Positions 1 through 12,137 are shown, counted from the stretch's first letter. The stretch is DNA of 24,625 bases from Didymodactylos carnosus (GCA_905250885.1 CAJNOQ010002389.1:1-24625); one strand, 5' to 3'. Numbers and translations: made by a program. The notes: generated from the letters alone by a model not told the origin.

Positions 1-3000
1 CCTGAACAATATCTTCTTCATTCTCTTATATTATGGCGGGCTTATATTACAAATTATTATAAAGAGATATAAAATATTGTCTGATGAGTTTTATTTTCAA
101 ATAAAACGAAACGCGTCGCAATAAACAACAATTTTAGTTTATATGGCACCACGAACAATATTCTAAACAAGCATATATATATACTTATATATAAAATACA
201 AAAAGTAGTTCAAGCGTTTTTTATACAAAAAACATTCAGTTGTATAAATTAAAGTTTTAAGTTGGATTTAAGGAGTCTTAAGCCAAGGCACTTGTTCTCG
301 TATCACTCTCTATCTCTGCTAATAGCAGTCAGAAACGCGTCTAGTAACAGTTTCTGTTTGTTATTCACCAAGTATAAAAAGATAAAGGTCCAACAAAAAA
401 CTATACGTCTAATTTCTTGATCTGAAAAGCGTTATTTTAGAAATATGAAGGGCTCGCTAAAAAAACGGGAAACATCTTTCGAAAAACGAAACAAACTTAC
501 ACGTTTCTTCTAAAATATCTCAGAAATTTTCTTTTCGTGATCTCACGTAGAAAGTGTAAAAAACACGTATTTTTATCAGACGAAGCGTAGGTCCAAAGTC
601 CAAAAATCTAAAAGATATTGACAGTCAATGGACTATTTAAGTCTACCAAAACGTCCAGTGATCCATGAAACCTGAAAGTTCACTTCTTTTTTTTCTTATT
701 GAAATGCATATTTAGTCCTATAAGATATTTTTTATATCAAACAACCAAAAACATTTAGGATAATATTTAAACGTGTTTGTCGACACGCCAATTGAAAATT
801 TAAAATAATTTTTCACTCTTATCTTTCTTTTATTTGGTTGGATAATTTTCTAATATGTGATCTGTCTATTTTCACAATATCGAACATACATTAATCTTTT
901 CTCTTGTATATATATATACAGTCAAAAACAGTTAATTTTTTCTTCTCTTTCAACCAATCCCTTCTTCTATATGATTAAATAAAGCTTAGCAATCAATCAG
1001 GATAAGGTTATATTTTATTCACTATTATTGAGAAAGAAGAAAGAATAGAAAAACACTCTGTTGCCTATAGGGTCCCGCTTTTTTTCCACTAAAAAATATG
1101 GAAGACATATACATTGACATGAAAAAAAACTATGTATGAGTACTACTCTTACCGTATTCTGTTATACAGAAGAGAAAAAAAAAAGAAATATAAGAAAATT
1201 AGATAGAAATACACACGCACACATATTTGTACACATCGGACGAAGAAAAAAAAGGCAAAAAATGAGAGAAAAGAAAGAAAATCGTGAGGTCGGATTGTTT
1301 TTTTTCATTTTGTATTTGCCGATCTTATCGAGAGTTGAGTTGCGCGCGCGTGTGTGTGTGTGTGTGTGTGTGTGTACGCGTACGTGTACGTGTACGTATG
1401 AACATTCGACAGAAGTAAGTAAATGTTACAAATAACGAACGAACACGATTTTTTACCAACGTTTTTTGTGAGAAAAAACCCAAACTCTTATTCTTTGTCC
1501 TAGAAAAAAAATTCAATATTTTTTATATGATGTAATATTAATTCAGCTTTTTTGTGTACGTTAAAGGTAATCATCATTGCTACATCGAATAAGAAAACGA
1601 GAAGAAATGAAGGTATATTTTTTCCACCTTGACAGAACATTACGTGTATTTGTCAAGAAAATTGGTTTTTTTTTTTCCTCAAAATTAAGTGATAACCTTG
1701 ACAAGTGGATTAAACATAGGAATAGGATGAATATCTTAGAGTAATTATAAGAATGACGATGAATGTACTCTAAAGTACATTTTCTGATATGACAAAAGGC
1801 GTTAAGTTGATCTTTGTGATTCATCTTTGGAAAAAATTTCTCTATTCGTACAACTCTCTCTTCAAAAATCTTTTATGGACGACATAATCATCTTGAGCTA
1901 TATACAAGAATAAATATTAAATGGTTATAATTGAGAAATATGAACTAGGATATGTACAAAGTTAAAATAAAAAAAAGAGTAACAACTGTAGCTGGTGATC
2001 TTCAATTCACTAATACGTCAACTAGTGTAAAAGTAAGTTAAACCTTTTGATTATGATCATCTAATAATTAACCTAATTTTGTAGGATAAAAATAAATTCT
2101 TTTTCGATACATTCATTAGTGAAAAAAAAAGAAGAAGAGATAAATAGTAAGAAAATCGTTAGAATCATCTTCAAATTGTTTTTTTTACAGCTAAGATGAA
2201 CACATTCATCTGTAAGCACTAATGTGACACACACTGTGAAAGAATTTTTCTTTTTACAGAACAAGAATATTCTTTTTTCTTCTTTATCCTGAACAAAGTA
2301 GACGACGTCTACCATCATCCTCATTATTCTTGCGTCTGCAATAGTAAATTCAACCATATGTGAATATAGTTGAGTAGTGTCATTTCTTTGGGTTGTGTTC
2401 TGTTTTCTTTTTTTTCCTATGCAGTAAAGAATTCATTCATTTTTCTTTCTTTTCTTCTTCTTTCGTTAAAGATTACTACAATGATTTAAAATATGTTCAT
2501 CATATTTTAGACCTGTATATAATAGCAAAGAAGATCCTATAAGTTTGAAAATGTAACTATTGTCTTGTGTTGAACATCTTATACCTTATCATGTTCATTG
2601 AATCTAATTAGTTTTACTTGAAACAGTTACTGACTACATACTTTTGGTTATATGCAGATGTCTATATATAATGGAGATGTTTACTTTTCATCGTTGCTGA
2701 TAAATGTAGAGAAATAACATTTTAACTCGATGTCTATCGATCAAATATTTTTCATTTAGTTCAGTGTTCGAAGTGTATTTATTTTTATGATTTACACTTG
2801 TTGTGTTGATACTATTTGTGAAAGAGAGAAGAGAGGCAGACAATACATATGATACCGTCATAATGATGAACAATATTTCAAGAACAATGTATTTAGAAGT
2901 GGACAGCTAGCACAAAGGCTGGAAAGTTTAACTAAATTTCATTTCTATTTTGAACGTAAAAAAACGTTTCTCGCATCATTTTATGGTAACATCTTGCCCA

Positions 3001-3710
3001 AAGTAATTTTGTTGCGTGCAAAAATATAGTATATGACAGAGAAAATGTATAAAACTACGTGAAAAAATGATTTAGATCCCCTTTCATCTGGGAAAATTCC
3101 TGTACGAAGTAACGTCATTGTGACAGACAGTTCCGCATTAAAACCAACCCTCAAACGATTAGTCATTACTATTTCAAAAGACGATTACTCATTTTTTAAT
3201 CGACAGAACACGATAAAGTCCATGAATAAAAGTTTCGAATACTGTTCTGAGAACCAAAAACACCTGCATATACAACAATATGAATTAGTTATCTGAAAAT
3301 TCTGATGTGATCCTCTAGCAAAACAATTCTATTCTTGTTTTCAAATGAATGAATCATTTTTTAGTCTATCACAAAGTGTGTTTACACAAAGCATATGTGT
3401 TCAATCAATGGTAATAAACAACATAAATCATTATTTCGATTGATCTGTCATACATTTTCTACCTTCATCATCATCATCTCATACAGTTCAACGTTTGCAG
3501 AGCAGCAACACGGAACTTTATCTCTTTACCCACGCTGAAAGGAAAAGAAACATTTTATAGTTCAGTCACATCCTATAGCACATTTCCCGTTTATACTATT
3601 GTATTCACGCCACTACTACTATCTATCACTACTAGTCAAAGTTATCGATCTTTATGCATGAATACATGTCAAATTTACAACACAATAGTATCACTAAATT
3701 TATCTTTTAG
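1..3710. other. AT-rich upstream region with no supportable gene
   Basis: I found no recognisable coding exon or RNA gene in this stretch. The short open frames are poor in complexity and have no family resemblance. It contains many A/T runs, a 60-bp alternating pyrimidine-purine tract (1341-1400, listed separately) and a CAT-rich patch near 3467-3478. A pyrimidine-rich AG at 3709-3710 directly precedes the PCGF start exon. This suggests that an untranslated first exon and the promoter of that gene lie somewhere here, but I cannot place them. Confidence 0.5.
1341..1400. repeat. Alternating (CG)n/(TG)n/(TACG)n microsatellite, potential Z-DNA tract
   Basis: Sixty consecutive bases alternate strictly between pyrimidine and purine. 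The tract starts as CG dinucleotides, continues as TG dinucleotides and ends as TACG/TGTACG units. Long alternating Y-R tracts rich in CG and TG are the classical Z-DNA-forming sequences. It lies about 2.3 kb upstream of the PCGF start codon, in otherwise AT-rich DNA. Confidence 0.9.
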
Positions 3711-3722
3711 ATTGAATATAAA
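3709..3722 (+). promoter_or_regulatory. Probable 5'-UTR splice acceptor before the PCGF start codon
   Basis: A T-rich run ending in AG at 3709-3710 sits 12 bases before the ATG at 3723. This resembles the acceptors of the coding exons downstream, so the start codon may lie in the second transcribed exon, with an untranslated exon upstream. This is inference from the splice-site context only. Confidence 0.4.
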
Positions 3723-6700
3723 ATGAAAACTGAATTAAATGAATTATTTCAATGTAAACTTTGTCATGGATATATTACACAAGCCACCGTTATTAATGAA
3801 TGTCTACATCGATGTAAGTCTTTTTTTTTATTATTTATTAATATTTTAGTAAATATTATCAAAAAATTTCATATTTTTTACGAATTTGTATTAAACTTGC
3901 TTGAAAGTAACGTTCATTCTTTTTATAAACTAGTAAAAATCTTAGACAATTTGTAAAATTATCTTCCTCTAATAAGATCTTGATTGAAATCTGGATAAGG
4001 TTGGATCATTCTATTTTCATTCATCCTTTTATTTTGCTCTCTTACAGCTCTATAAATAACACTGAAAACAATAACTGAATTTTATATCGTCATTTTTCTT
4101 CCAGACTATACATGCGTGCTTGCTCTCTTGAAGATGTTTGACAACTGTTTAGACAGTATACGATGTAAGTCAACATGTCCTTTCTTGAAAACAGAAAAAT
4201 CGGATAAACCTACTATGGAGTCATGATAGTTCTGACTCAAAAAAATAAAATTTGTTTTTTGCTTGAGATTGAGACTCTACCAGATTCTGAACTGTCCCAA
4301 CTGAAGAAAGGTACTTTTACTTCGATTTTTCAAGTTTTGACGTCGAATTTCAGAGTAAATCGGGCGTAATTTATTCTGATTTTTGAAAAAAATAGAATTT
4401 GTATGCTCACTCTCTAATCCGAAAGCCTCAAGCACCTCTGAATACATTATCTTTTCTTAAAAAATCGTACGAAAAAATAACTATAATAAAGGGTGAGAAG
4501 AAATTTTATCAAATCTCAAAATTTTCTGATCTCAGTTTCTTCGACAAATGAAAACGAAATCTTAAGAAAATCTGAACAAGATTCGAGTAAGTTTTTGGCT
4601 CGGGAAGGACCAACTATTTACATGAGAAAAAACTGATAGAGCGTTTATTGATTGAATTTTTCTCTCCAAGTATCGATTGCTAAATAATAAACCAGATCAA
4701 ATAAAGACATTTTATCCAACAAAAATTTATCCTTTCAATATCTCAGAACATAATTTTTATTATTTTTAGTTTGTAAATCGTGTATAGTGGATTATTTTCA
4801 AAATAAATCGGTTTGTCCTATATGCGGCTTAAACATACGAAATCCGTGGAATTCATTGAAGTAAGAAGAACGTTCATTTATCAATCTCAATTTTCTTTGA
4901 CTTATCTCTTTATCTATCTGTTTTCATCACTCAACATAACTAACTACTATCTGTTTCACAATACAGTGCGCATGGCTATTTTTTGAATAATATCTTACAG
5001 AAGCGTGCTAAAAATGTGTGATTTCACTATTGGAAAGCCAATACCTAACTGTATCGAGGTAGTTGTGGTGCCCATTAAAACTACCACGTGCAGGTGGTGT
5101 ACCACATCGCTCTTTGAAAGAGAAGATTTCCTGGCCAACAAAAAACATTTTTCCAGTTCCCATAGGCGGATTCGATCGTCCAACCTCTCAACTACAAATC
5201 CACGAAGGGTCGAAGTCTCCATCTATCAATGTTACCATATGGCAGGAGTGCCCCGGAGAGCCTCGGCTTTTGTGATATTCGACTTTAGGAATCTTAAAAA
5301 CATATGAAAATATAGGTTCTCGACTACGTTGAATCTCGTGGCAATGTTTGTTGCTCACATTATTCAAAAAATAGCCATACGAACTGTATTGTGAAATAGA
5401 TAGTATCTTAATCAATAGAATTAAGACACGAAGAACATATTTTTCTTTACTATATCTGTTTGATTGACATCTCACAGAAACTGAGCACCTGATTCTTAAG
5501 TTTTTGTAAACCTACTGCTCTTTGGTTTCATTCAATGCCAATTATCATTGGACATAAGAGTGGGTGTAATAACAATGTACTTAGAATAAAAAAACAACAA
5601 TAATATCTTCTTATCTTATTTTTCTAGATTGGATGCTGCATTCCAACGTTTAATTTACACAATATTTCCATCAATATTAGAACGTAAGTTTTTAGTTTGT
5701 TACTTGTCTAATTTTTGGAACTAGTTAGTTATTTGGTAATCATCTTTTCTCTTTGTGTGTACAAATGTCGCTCAATGAATCTATACAAACATACAATCAT
5801 ATTGTGTTACCAAAGATGGAGTGAACAATCACCATAATATATAAATTTTTGTGTTTCAAAAATATCTTTCTTCATTTTTCATTTCACTCTTGTTCTTCTC
5901 CTTATTTAGTAAGTTTTTAAATCTCGCTTATTTTGATTTATGCTCATCTAAGATTCATATGGCAGCAATTAGTGTTGAACAAATTTCATTTCGACATGTA
6001 TGGTTCTGCTTGTCTATATACTTCATCATTTACACTACATAAATTTTATGCTGATGAAAAGAGAGAGAGAGAGAGAAAGAAGAAAATTTAATACAACTTT
6101 TTTTCTATTCGTTTCTTTTATTTCTTCTAATGAATTAGATATTTTCTGATAAATGAGATAATGTATACTTCAATTGGCTGGTCCAATTTAGTCGAAATGA
6201 ACATCTCTGACAAGAAAAAGAGAGAGAGTATATAAATTTGTGAATATTTTAACCATAATTTAAAAGAAATAAAAATAGAATTTTAATATAATTATATTAG
6301 ATTTATCTTCAGATTCTTCTATCGATGTGCATGCGTGTCACAACATCTTTGATCAGATCATTCATTCGATTTAAGATATTCATTTTTTTCATGGATTTTT
6401 AGATGAAGCTATAAAAAATGTTCAGATAGATTAAATGAATTAGAGTATTTGCTGAAATGATTCGTTATTTGTTATTAAATATCAACAATAATGATGAGCA
6501 AATTTTTCTTGTTGTTCCCTATTAAGCATTTTACTGTTTATACAACGAAAATGACAGCATAACTCAAACTTCATCCGTCTGGTCATTAATGAGATGCATA
6601 CAACGCTGAAATGTGCAGGAGAAATATTGCTCACTGGTAAAAATTTATGATTAAACATATTTATATGTCAGAATCTAATTTCATGTGTTTCCATGCTAAT

Positions 6701-9700
6701 TTATTGCTTTTAAACATTTATATACACTGTCCTACTGGTTCGTCTACACTCGCACACTAATGGGATCACTTTAGTTAGTAGAGAATAATACATCCAATCA
6801 TTTCACCCATTGTCCATGCTGAGGTCTCATGCGTGAAAACGCACAAAAACAGTGACGCACTGGATTTTTCATCTGGTGTGCAATAGACTCAGCACGTTAG
6901 AGATACCCACGAGTAGGTATACTAGTTCAAGTCGTTCGATGGATGACTGTTTTTTTCTTGATACCTTTTTAATACAGATTCCATCATGAAATGGTTAGTA
7001 GAAAGAAAATCAAAGTTATCCAATGGAGACATTGATCGACGATACTATTACATATACGTACTCTTTTCAAAATTTCCGCTATAGCAAAAAATCTAAATAA
7101 TACACTAGATTATGTGGAAAAAAATTGCAGAATAAAATCAGATCTAATCCAAACTTTGTGAACAATAAATTTGAAAAAAACCCCATTTTACTCTTTAATA
7201 CAGATCGAGTCATCTATTATCTATTATTTTCATTTTTTTATTTATTTTTGTTTTAGGTGAAATTAATAATCATTCGACATTCATTAAAAAATCATTAAAA
7301 GTTTCTAATATTGGTAAGTTTTTTTCTATCTCCTAGTACATATTGTGTTCATAAAAAATTGATAATATCGAGACAAAAGAATGGCCTCAGAGGATTTTCT
7401 CTCATTATCTATTTCATATTGAAGATGTTGTCAAGTTCTCTGTATATTCATGTCAAATAGAACATAAAAAAAAAAAGAAAAAAAAGTTTAATTAAATTCT
7501 GATTGACACAGTTGTTCATATATAGACGATAGTCTTGTACTAAACTCTGTTTAAAAAACAGGAAACTCGTTTTTGACTAACAAGGAAATCAAATTCTTGA
7601 CCTTTTAGAAAGTTCATTCTAGATCTATTAACTAATTATTAATGTAATAATCATTTTGAGTGGAAAAAAGTTTATACAAATTTTGTTGCCTGTTACTTCA
7701 ATTCAAAATTGAAATATTTTAAGCAGTAAAAAATATTCTTGAATTTTTTTGTTTCGAATTTGATAATAAACTCTTTATCATTCTCTATTTTAGATCATTT
7801 AACAATTTATGATGAAACAATCATAGATGTTTATCTTGAATATTGGGACTTGTAAGTAATTTGTACAAATAATATTTCGACTCTCTTTTTTTTTTCTACA
7901 AACATATCGGAAATACTCAAACAAATTTTTTTTTGTTTTCTTGATTATTGACATAGTCCACTAATATTTACTCTCTTATTTTGATACACATGCATGTACG
8001 TACACATATTTCGTTTGATCATTCCAGCAATCGGCACTTTTATTGCTCTTAATTTTGGACAAAGTTCATTCATATTATTCGCTAATAGCAATTAACAAAT
8101 TCATTTATTTTTTTTTTCTATTCTTAGACATCTCGAGAGCGAGCGGTCAAAATTTTTTTCTCTTTTTTTTTCCCTTCTCTTTCGTTTAATTCTTCGTAAA
8201 TGGTCATATTTCCGTTTTTTTTTTTTTTAAACAGTTAAATATTCAATAGCAGAAAATAAAATCGACTGTTTCTGTACTATAAAAAAGATACAATGTGAGA
8301 GAGAAAGAGAAATTATATATAATTATGTGTCCAGCAACATACACTATTTCCCGTTTATCAGTGTTCATTCAGCCAAAAATATCAAAATTTTTTTTTTTCT
8401 TTGAAAACTTCTTAAATGAAACCCTACAGTTATCCTAGAACTAACTATATACGAATGAAAATTTAAAGTGAATCGATAAGAAATGTCTAGAATTTCTAAA
8501 TTGTCTAAATATAATCTATTACACTGCTATCAACTAGTGTGTTAAATATTCATAGATAACTTTATTAGTGACAATAATATATGTCAACAACCAATGTTTC
8601 TAGCCTTCAACACTCTTTCAGATACGAAATTTTTTTTTTCTCACTGAAAAATAATAGAATTAAATAATAACAACAAAAACTGAATATAAAAAGTTGATAG
8701 TTATAAAATTCATAGCTGAACAAAAAAAATATCACTTTTTCTAGTTATCTTTTTTTTCCAATGTTATATTTAGATCTTCCGAACTTTTATCTATTGATTG
8801 TGATACATCTTCAATCTTAACTGTAGGTATTTTTATCTCTCTTTTCTATTTCTGTCTATTGATCTAAGATTTACGAACATTATTCTTTTCATATTTTAGT
8901 TGATACCATGTTACTTAGAGTGTATAGCCAGCTTACCAGTTCGACTTGTTGAAAAATTTATACGCATTAAACATAATATTGAACCAACATTGAAAGTGAG
9001 AGACAATAATTCGTACATAATATAATTAGTGATATTTTATACTTTTTACTTTGTTTTTAGATTGATTTATTTTACAAAACACATTTACTAGATTTAAATG
9101 AACGTCTTATTGATGTATGCTATTGTTTCAATCAAACAACTAAGGTGAGATTAAAGAATAGATGAAATTCTTATTTTTAATATTTCATCTTTTTACTTTT
9201 ATCACATTTAAAGAGATTTAAATTTATTTAGAAAAATAAATAACTACTTTAACTTAGATTCTGTCATAAATTGATATGTGTGTACTGAAATTAAAACTTG
9301 TATTCTTAGAGAGACATCTCCGCAGTATGAGAATCAATTACTAAAGATATTAATTATAATAAAAATGTGTTTATTTTGTTTTAATTCAAATCACTATATT
9401 CATTGGACAAGAATTTAAAAGAGAACGATTTTCCACTTTTTGGAGAACGGTTCGCATTTTTTAGAAAACGGACAATTTTTATAGCTGAAACGAGAACGGT
9501 TTTTGAATTTGTATGTATGATTCATATGTGATATAGTCTCCTGATCTTTGACAATGTTCATCTTCAGTCATCATGAATTTCCGAATTATCGAATCAGTAA
9601 AATGTACATGTTATTCAAAACAGTCAAAAAAACAAGAAGTAAATTTTGAAACAAAACCAAACAATATGTTTCGATGTATGAAATAACGTGTTTTATTTCA

Positions 9701-12137
9701 ACAATGCCAAGCGTGCCTTCTTTGATCGACCTCGTTTTTTACCGAAGTTTTCTAATTTTGACGGTTCTTGAACATGATAATATCCAAATGCATCATTATT
9801 CCCAATGCAAGATGATAACTAGGATAACTATAGTTATCATAGTTTATACCATATGCTTTATTTCTAATTTAGTCAGAAAAATTCAAAACCGTTCTGCAAA
9901 TAATCTAACCGTTCTCTTTTCGTTCATCCGTTCTCGTTTCAGCTATAAAAAATATCCGTTCTCCAAAAAGTAAAAAACTGTTCTCTTTTAAATATTTTCC
10001 CATATTCATTGGCATATCTGTAGTTTTTTATGATTCAAATGACTTATTTTATGAGATATTTATACTATCGTCACTTATAGACTAACTTAAATATAAAAAA
10101 TTTTATTCATCGATATTTGTTTATCTAAGATAAGAGTTAATTGCGTTAGAGTACGTGTAGATATAATTAAACAAAAAGAGCCCTGTGTATATATATTTGA
10201 CATGCCATTTAAAACTCTCGTGCTAATGATTGATAGACTAGGAATCATTTTCCATAAAACTTAATATCTAATAATATTGATTAAAACAATCCCTACTCAA
10301 GTACTACAGGGTAAGAACCTGTATTTGTCAAAATTTTTCTTCAACATATTTTTGTTCTACTAATCGAATTATTCAAAAAATCATTATCAGATTAAGTGGC
10401 GTCTCTCACAGCTTACGAAATGCAGATATACATACACACACACACAGAGAATCAAGCATAGTCTAATTCCAGTCAACATGAACTTGTACATTATTGTTTT
10501 GCTTTTTATTTTATTTTAAGAAACGTTCTCTCGATATCAGATTTGTTATTAGTCAAAAAGGATATTTAACCATCATTGAATATTTACGACGCAAAAATTT
10601 ATTAACCATAAGAAAAAAGAAAAAAGATAATGATACTGTACGTTCATTACGTCCACGACTATTATCAACTATCGAATCAAATCGTACACCTAAATTGTCT
10701 CGACGACAATCAATTGCAGCTGTTGTCCCAATAATACGACGTTCTGTTAATAGACAACTAATAAACGATGAACAACCGTGTATTGCTGTCGAACGTTTTA
10801 TTGAAGATCCAATAGTAGAAGATAATGATTTAGCACCGTTACACATTGATACAACACAATTTGAATCATCAATTATTCATGTAGAAAATGTTGATACTGA
10901 AGCAAATCTCAACACTGAACAACAACCAGTAAAAACTAATGATATTATTAGTGAAAAACAAATATTATCGAGTGGAGCCAGTACAACATCTTCGACGACA
11001 GATCCAGCGAATGATCCATCGTTAAAAGTAAAGATTCGTCGAGTTAAAACATCCTGGTATATTCCACAGCAAATAGATGGACAACATACTAACACTAATC
11101 CAACGGAGGAACAGCCATTACCCGATTTAATTAATTCGTGTAGTAAAAAAATAACAAAACGAAAAAAACCGATAACGGATAAAAGTTCAATTTTTTCAAC
11201 GAAAAAATTATGTACGACAAAAGATTTTTTTAGTTCTAATCGTACATTAACACCATCGATTATAGCAAGTACAACGAAACCAGTTATGGCACGAAAAAAA
11301 CGTAAAGCTCGTTTTGTGCCAACTATGGTTAAACCACCAATGTCCATATTCGATCGTGACCATCTTCTCACGGGAGCATATGATTACTGTGATGATTTTG
11401 ATTTTCGTCCATGTTCATCTAAAACCACCGTATCAATAGCAGCGCCACGCTCACCTGAAATCGTGATCATTAATGTTGAAGGTGGAGTAGAAACAAATGA
11501 AAGTAATGGTATCATGGGAGATTCGACAGTTTCTACTTTACAAAAAAAGAACATTTGTAAAGTTCCACCATATGTACCCGAAACGAGTTCTTTATCACCG
11601 GTGAAATTAGCAACATCATTACCTGTCGTTGTTGTTCCAGCATCAGACGATAAAATAGAAACGATTTTAACAACTGCTACATTATCACCAAAGAAAAACG
11701 ATATTCCGCCATCCATTGTTGATGTATCATCATTGACCACCACTACCGACGAAACACTATCATCTACAAAAAAAATTCGTATGCTAAATTCAGTTCCCAA
11801 ACTGAAAACAACAACACATAAGCCATTTTATTTTACAAAACCAACATCGCCGACATCATCTTCATCAATTATTTCAATTTCACCAAACATGACGACAAAA
11901 CGTACACTTTTACCCAAAACTACTTCGGCAACCAAAACTATAAAAATCGTTTCCTCATCAACGTCCTCGAGTTTAAAGAATTCTGTTCGAAATATAACAT
12001 TGAATAGTTCTGATAAAACGAAACAACTAACAGAACTTCAATGCAGTAGCCACTTAATGTCATCGTCGACTTTATCTGCTCCTATTACTTGCAGTTTTGA
12101 TACGATACCGTTAGATCTAAGCATGAAACGAAGTTAG
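3723..12137 (+). CDS. PCGF: Polycomb group RING finger protein (PCGF/Psc/BMI1-like), nine exons
   Basis: Exons: 3723-3813, 4770-4860, 5628-5683, 7257-7313, 7794-7851, 8774-8822, 8900-8995, 9061-9144 and 10521-12137. They total 2199 nt, giving 732 residues with consistent phases. A C3HC4 RING occupies residues 11-49 (C11, C14, C27, H29, C32, C35, C46, C49), with the family hallmarks ECLH, FCKSC and CPIC. Residues about 108-205 form a RAWUL domain: the YLECIASLPVRLVEKFI and LLDLNERLIDVCYCF segments match the BMI1/PCGF pattern, and LDIRFVI corresponds to the last strand. In known PCGF proteins the RING pairs with RING1 in PRC1 to ubiquitinate histone H2A, and RAWUL binds PHC or BCOR partners. 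The 530-residue tail, all in one exon, is rich in Ser/Thr/Lys, has basic clusters near residues 217-233, 404 and 451-458 (nuclear-signal-like), and ends in PLDLSMKRS. Long tails recall fly Psc and Su(z)2. The exon 6 donor (GTAGGT) is the weakest junction. Paralogue identity (PCGF2/4 versus Psc) is unresolved. Confidence 0.9.
4105..4164 (+). other. Candidate 60-nt cassette exon inside PCGF intron 1
   Basis: A pyrimidine-rich acceptor (TTTTTCTTCCAG) ends at 4104 and a consensus GTAAGT donor begins at 4165. The 60 nt between them are open in the phase set by exon 1 (phase 1 in, phase 1 out). Inclusion would insert 20 residues (starting YYTCVLALL, ending CLDSIR) between H29-R30 and F31-C32 of the RING, breaking the H-x2-C zinc ligand spacing. 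I see no known homology for the insert. It could be a real alternative exon or a chance pseudo-exon. Confidence 0.35.
4947..5403. mobile_element. MITE-like element with 46-bp inverted termini in PCGF intron 2
   Basis: The left end (4946-4991) and the reverse complement of the right end (5359-5404) match with only a few mismatches over 46 bp. TA dinucleotides at 4945-4946 and 5404-5405 would fit a Tc1/mariner-type target duplication. The interior of about 365 bp is richer in GC than its surroundings and is open in more than one frame on both strands (longest + frame 5005-5307), with no domain I recognise. No transposase is present, so the element is non-autonomous. The interior could be captured sequence or a relic of a transposon body. 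Confidence 0.75.
5684..7256 (+). other. PCGF intron 3 (about 1.6 kb)
   Basis: The intron runs from a GTAAGT donor after the LDAAF...ILE exon to an AG acceptor before the EINNHS exon. It contains a short GA-rich simple repeat near 6059-6086 and another near 6218-6230. I see no conserved coding block, RNA gene or clear inverted repeat in it. A tRNA B-box-like stretch near 6928 was considered and rejected. Confidence 0.6.
9404..10001. mobile_element. hAT-like MITE in PCGF intron 8
   Basis: The two ends are inverted repeats sharing TTTAAAAGAGAAC and CTTTTTGGAGAACGG blocks, and again a segment around TATAGCTGAAACGAGAACGG. An 11-bp direct repeat, ATATTCATTGG, lies at 9396-9406 and 10002-10012; its first 8 bp lie just outside the termini and would fit a hAT-type 8-bp target duplication. 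Both arms carry several copies of a GAGAACGG-type motif, resembling the subterminal repeats bound by hAT transposases. The 99-residue open frame at 9674-9973 inside it is not recognisable as a transposase. Confidence 0.8.
12108..12122 (+). other. PLDLS (CtBP-binding type) motif at the PCGF C-terminus
   Basis: Codons for residues 724-728 spell P-L-D-L-S, followed by MKRS and the stop. PxDLS with a following basic residue is the canonical docking motif for the CtBP corepressor. Its position at the extreme C-terminus, after a disordered Ser/Thr-rich tail, makes it sterically available. The binding function is inferred from the motif alone. Confidence 0.65.

Noticed and set aside
1136-1516. Overlapping open frames on both strands around the TG repeat
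   Set aside because: Both are translations of the alternating repeat and flanking A-rich DNA (VCVCVC, HTHTHT runs) with no domain.
3814-3956. Continuation of the first PCGF frame to a stop at 3956
   Set aside because: It runs past a strong GTAAGT donor at 3814. The RING requires the FCKSC exon at 4770, and the read-through peptide is Phe/Ile-rich intron translation.
6880-6955. tRNA- or SINE-like stretch with an AGTTCAAGTC B-box-like motif
   Set aside because: The bases flanking the motif do not pair as a T-stem and no acceptor stem can be drawn, so it is probably chance.
6978-7085. Possible extra PCGF exon after an ATACAG acceptor (MKWLVERKSK reading)
   Set aside because: Open for about 35 codons, but no phase-1 donor follows. 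The exon at 7257 already supplies the expected residues with correct phases.
9674-9973. 99-residue + strand frame in PCGF intron 8
   Set aside because: It lies within the hAT-like MITE, reads into its right inverted arm and shows no transposase signature.
10553-11800. Three minus-strand open frames opposite PCGF exon 9
   Set aside because: They are shadows of the real exon, which is supported by RAWUL continuity and splice phase.
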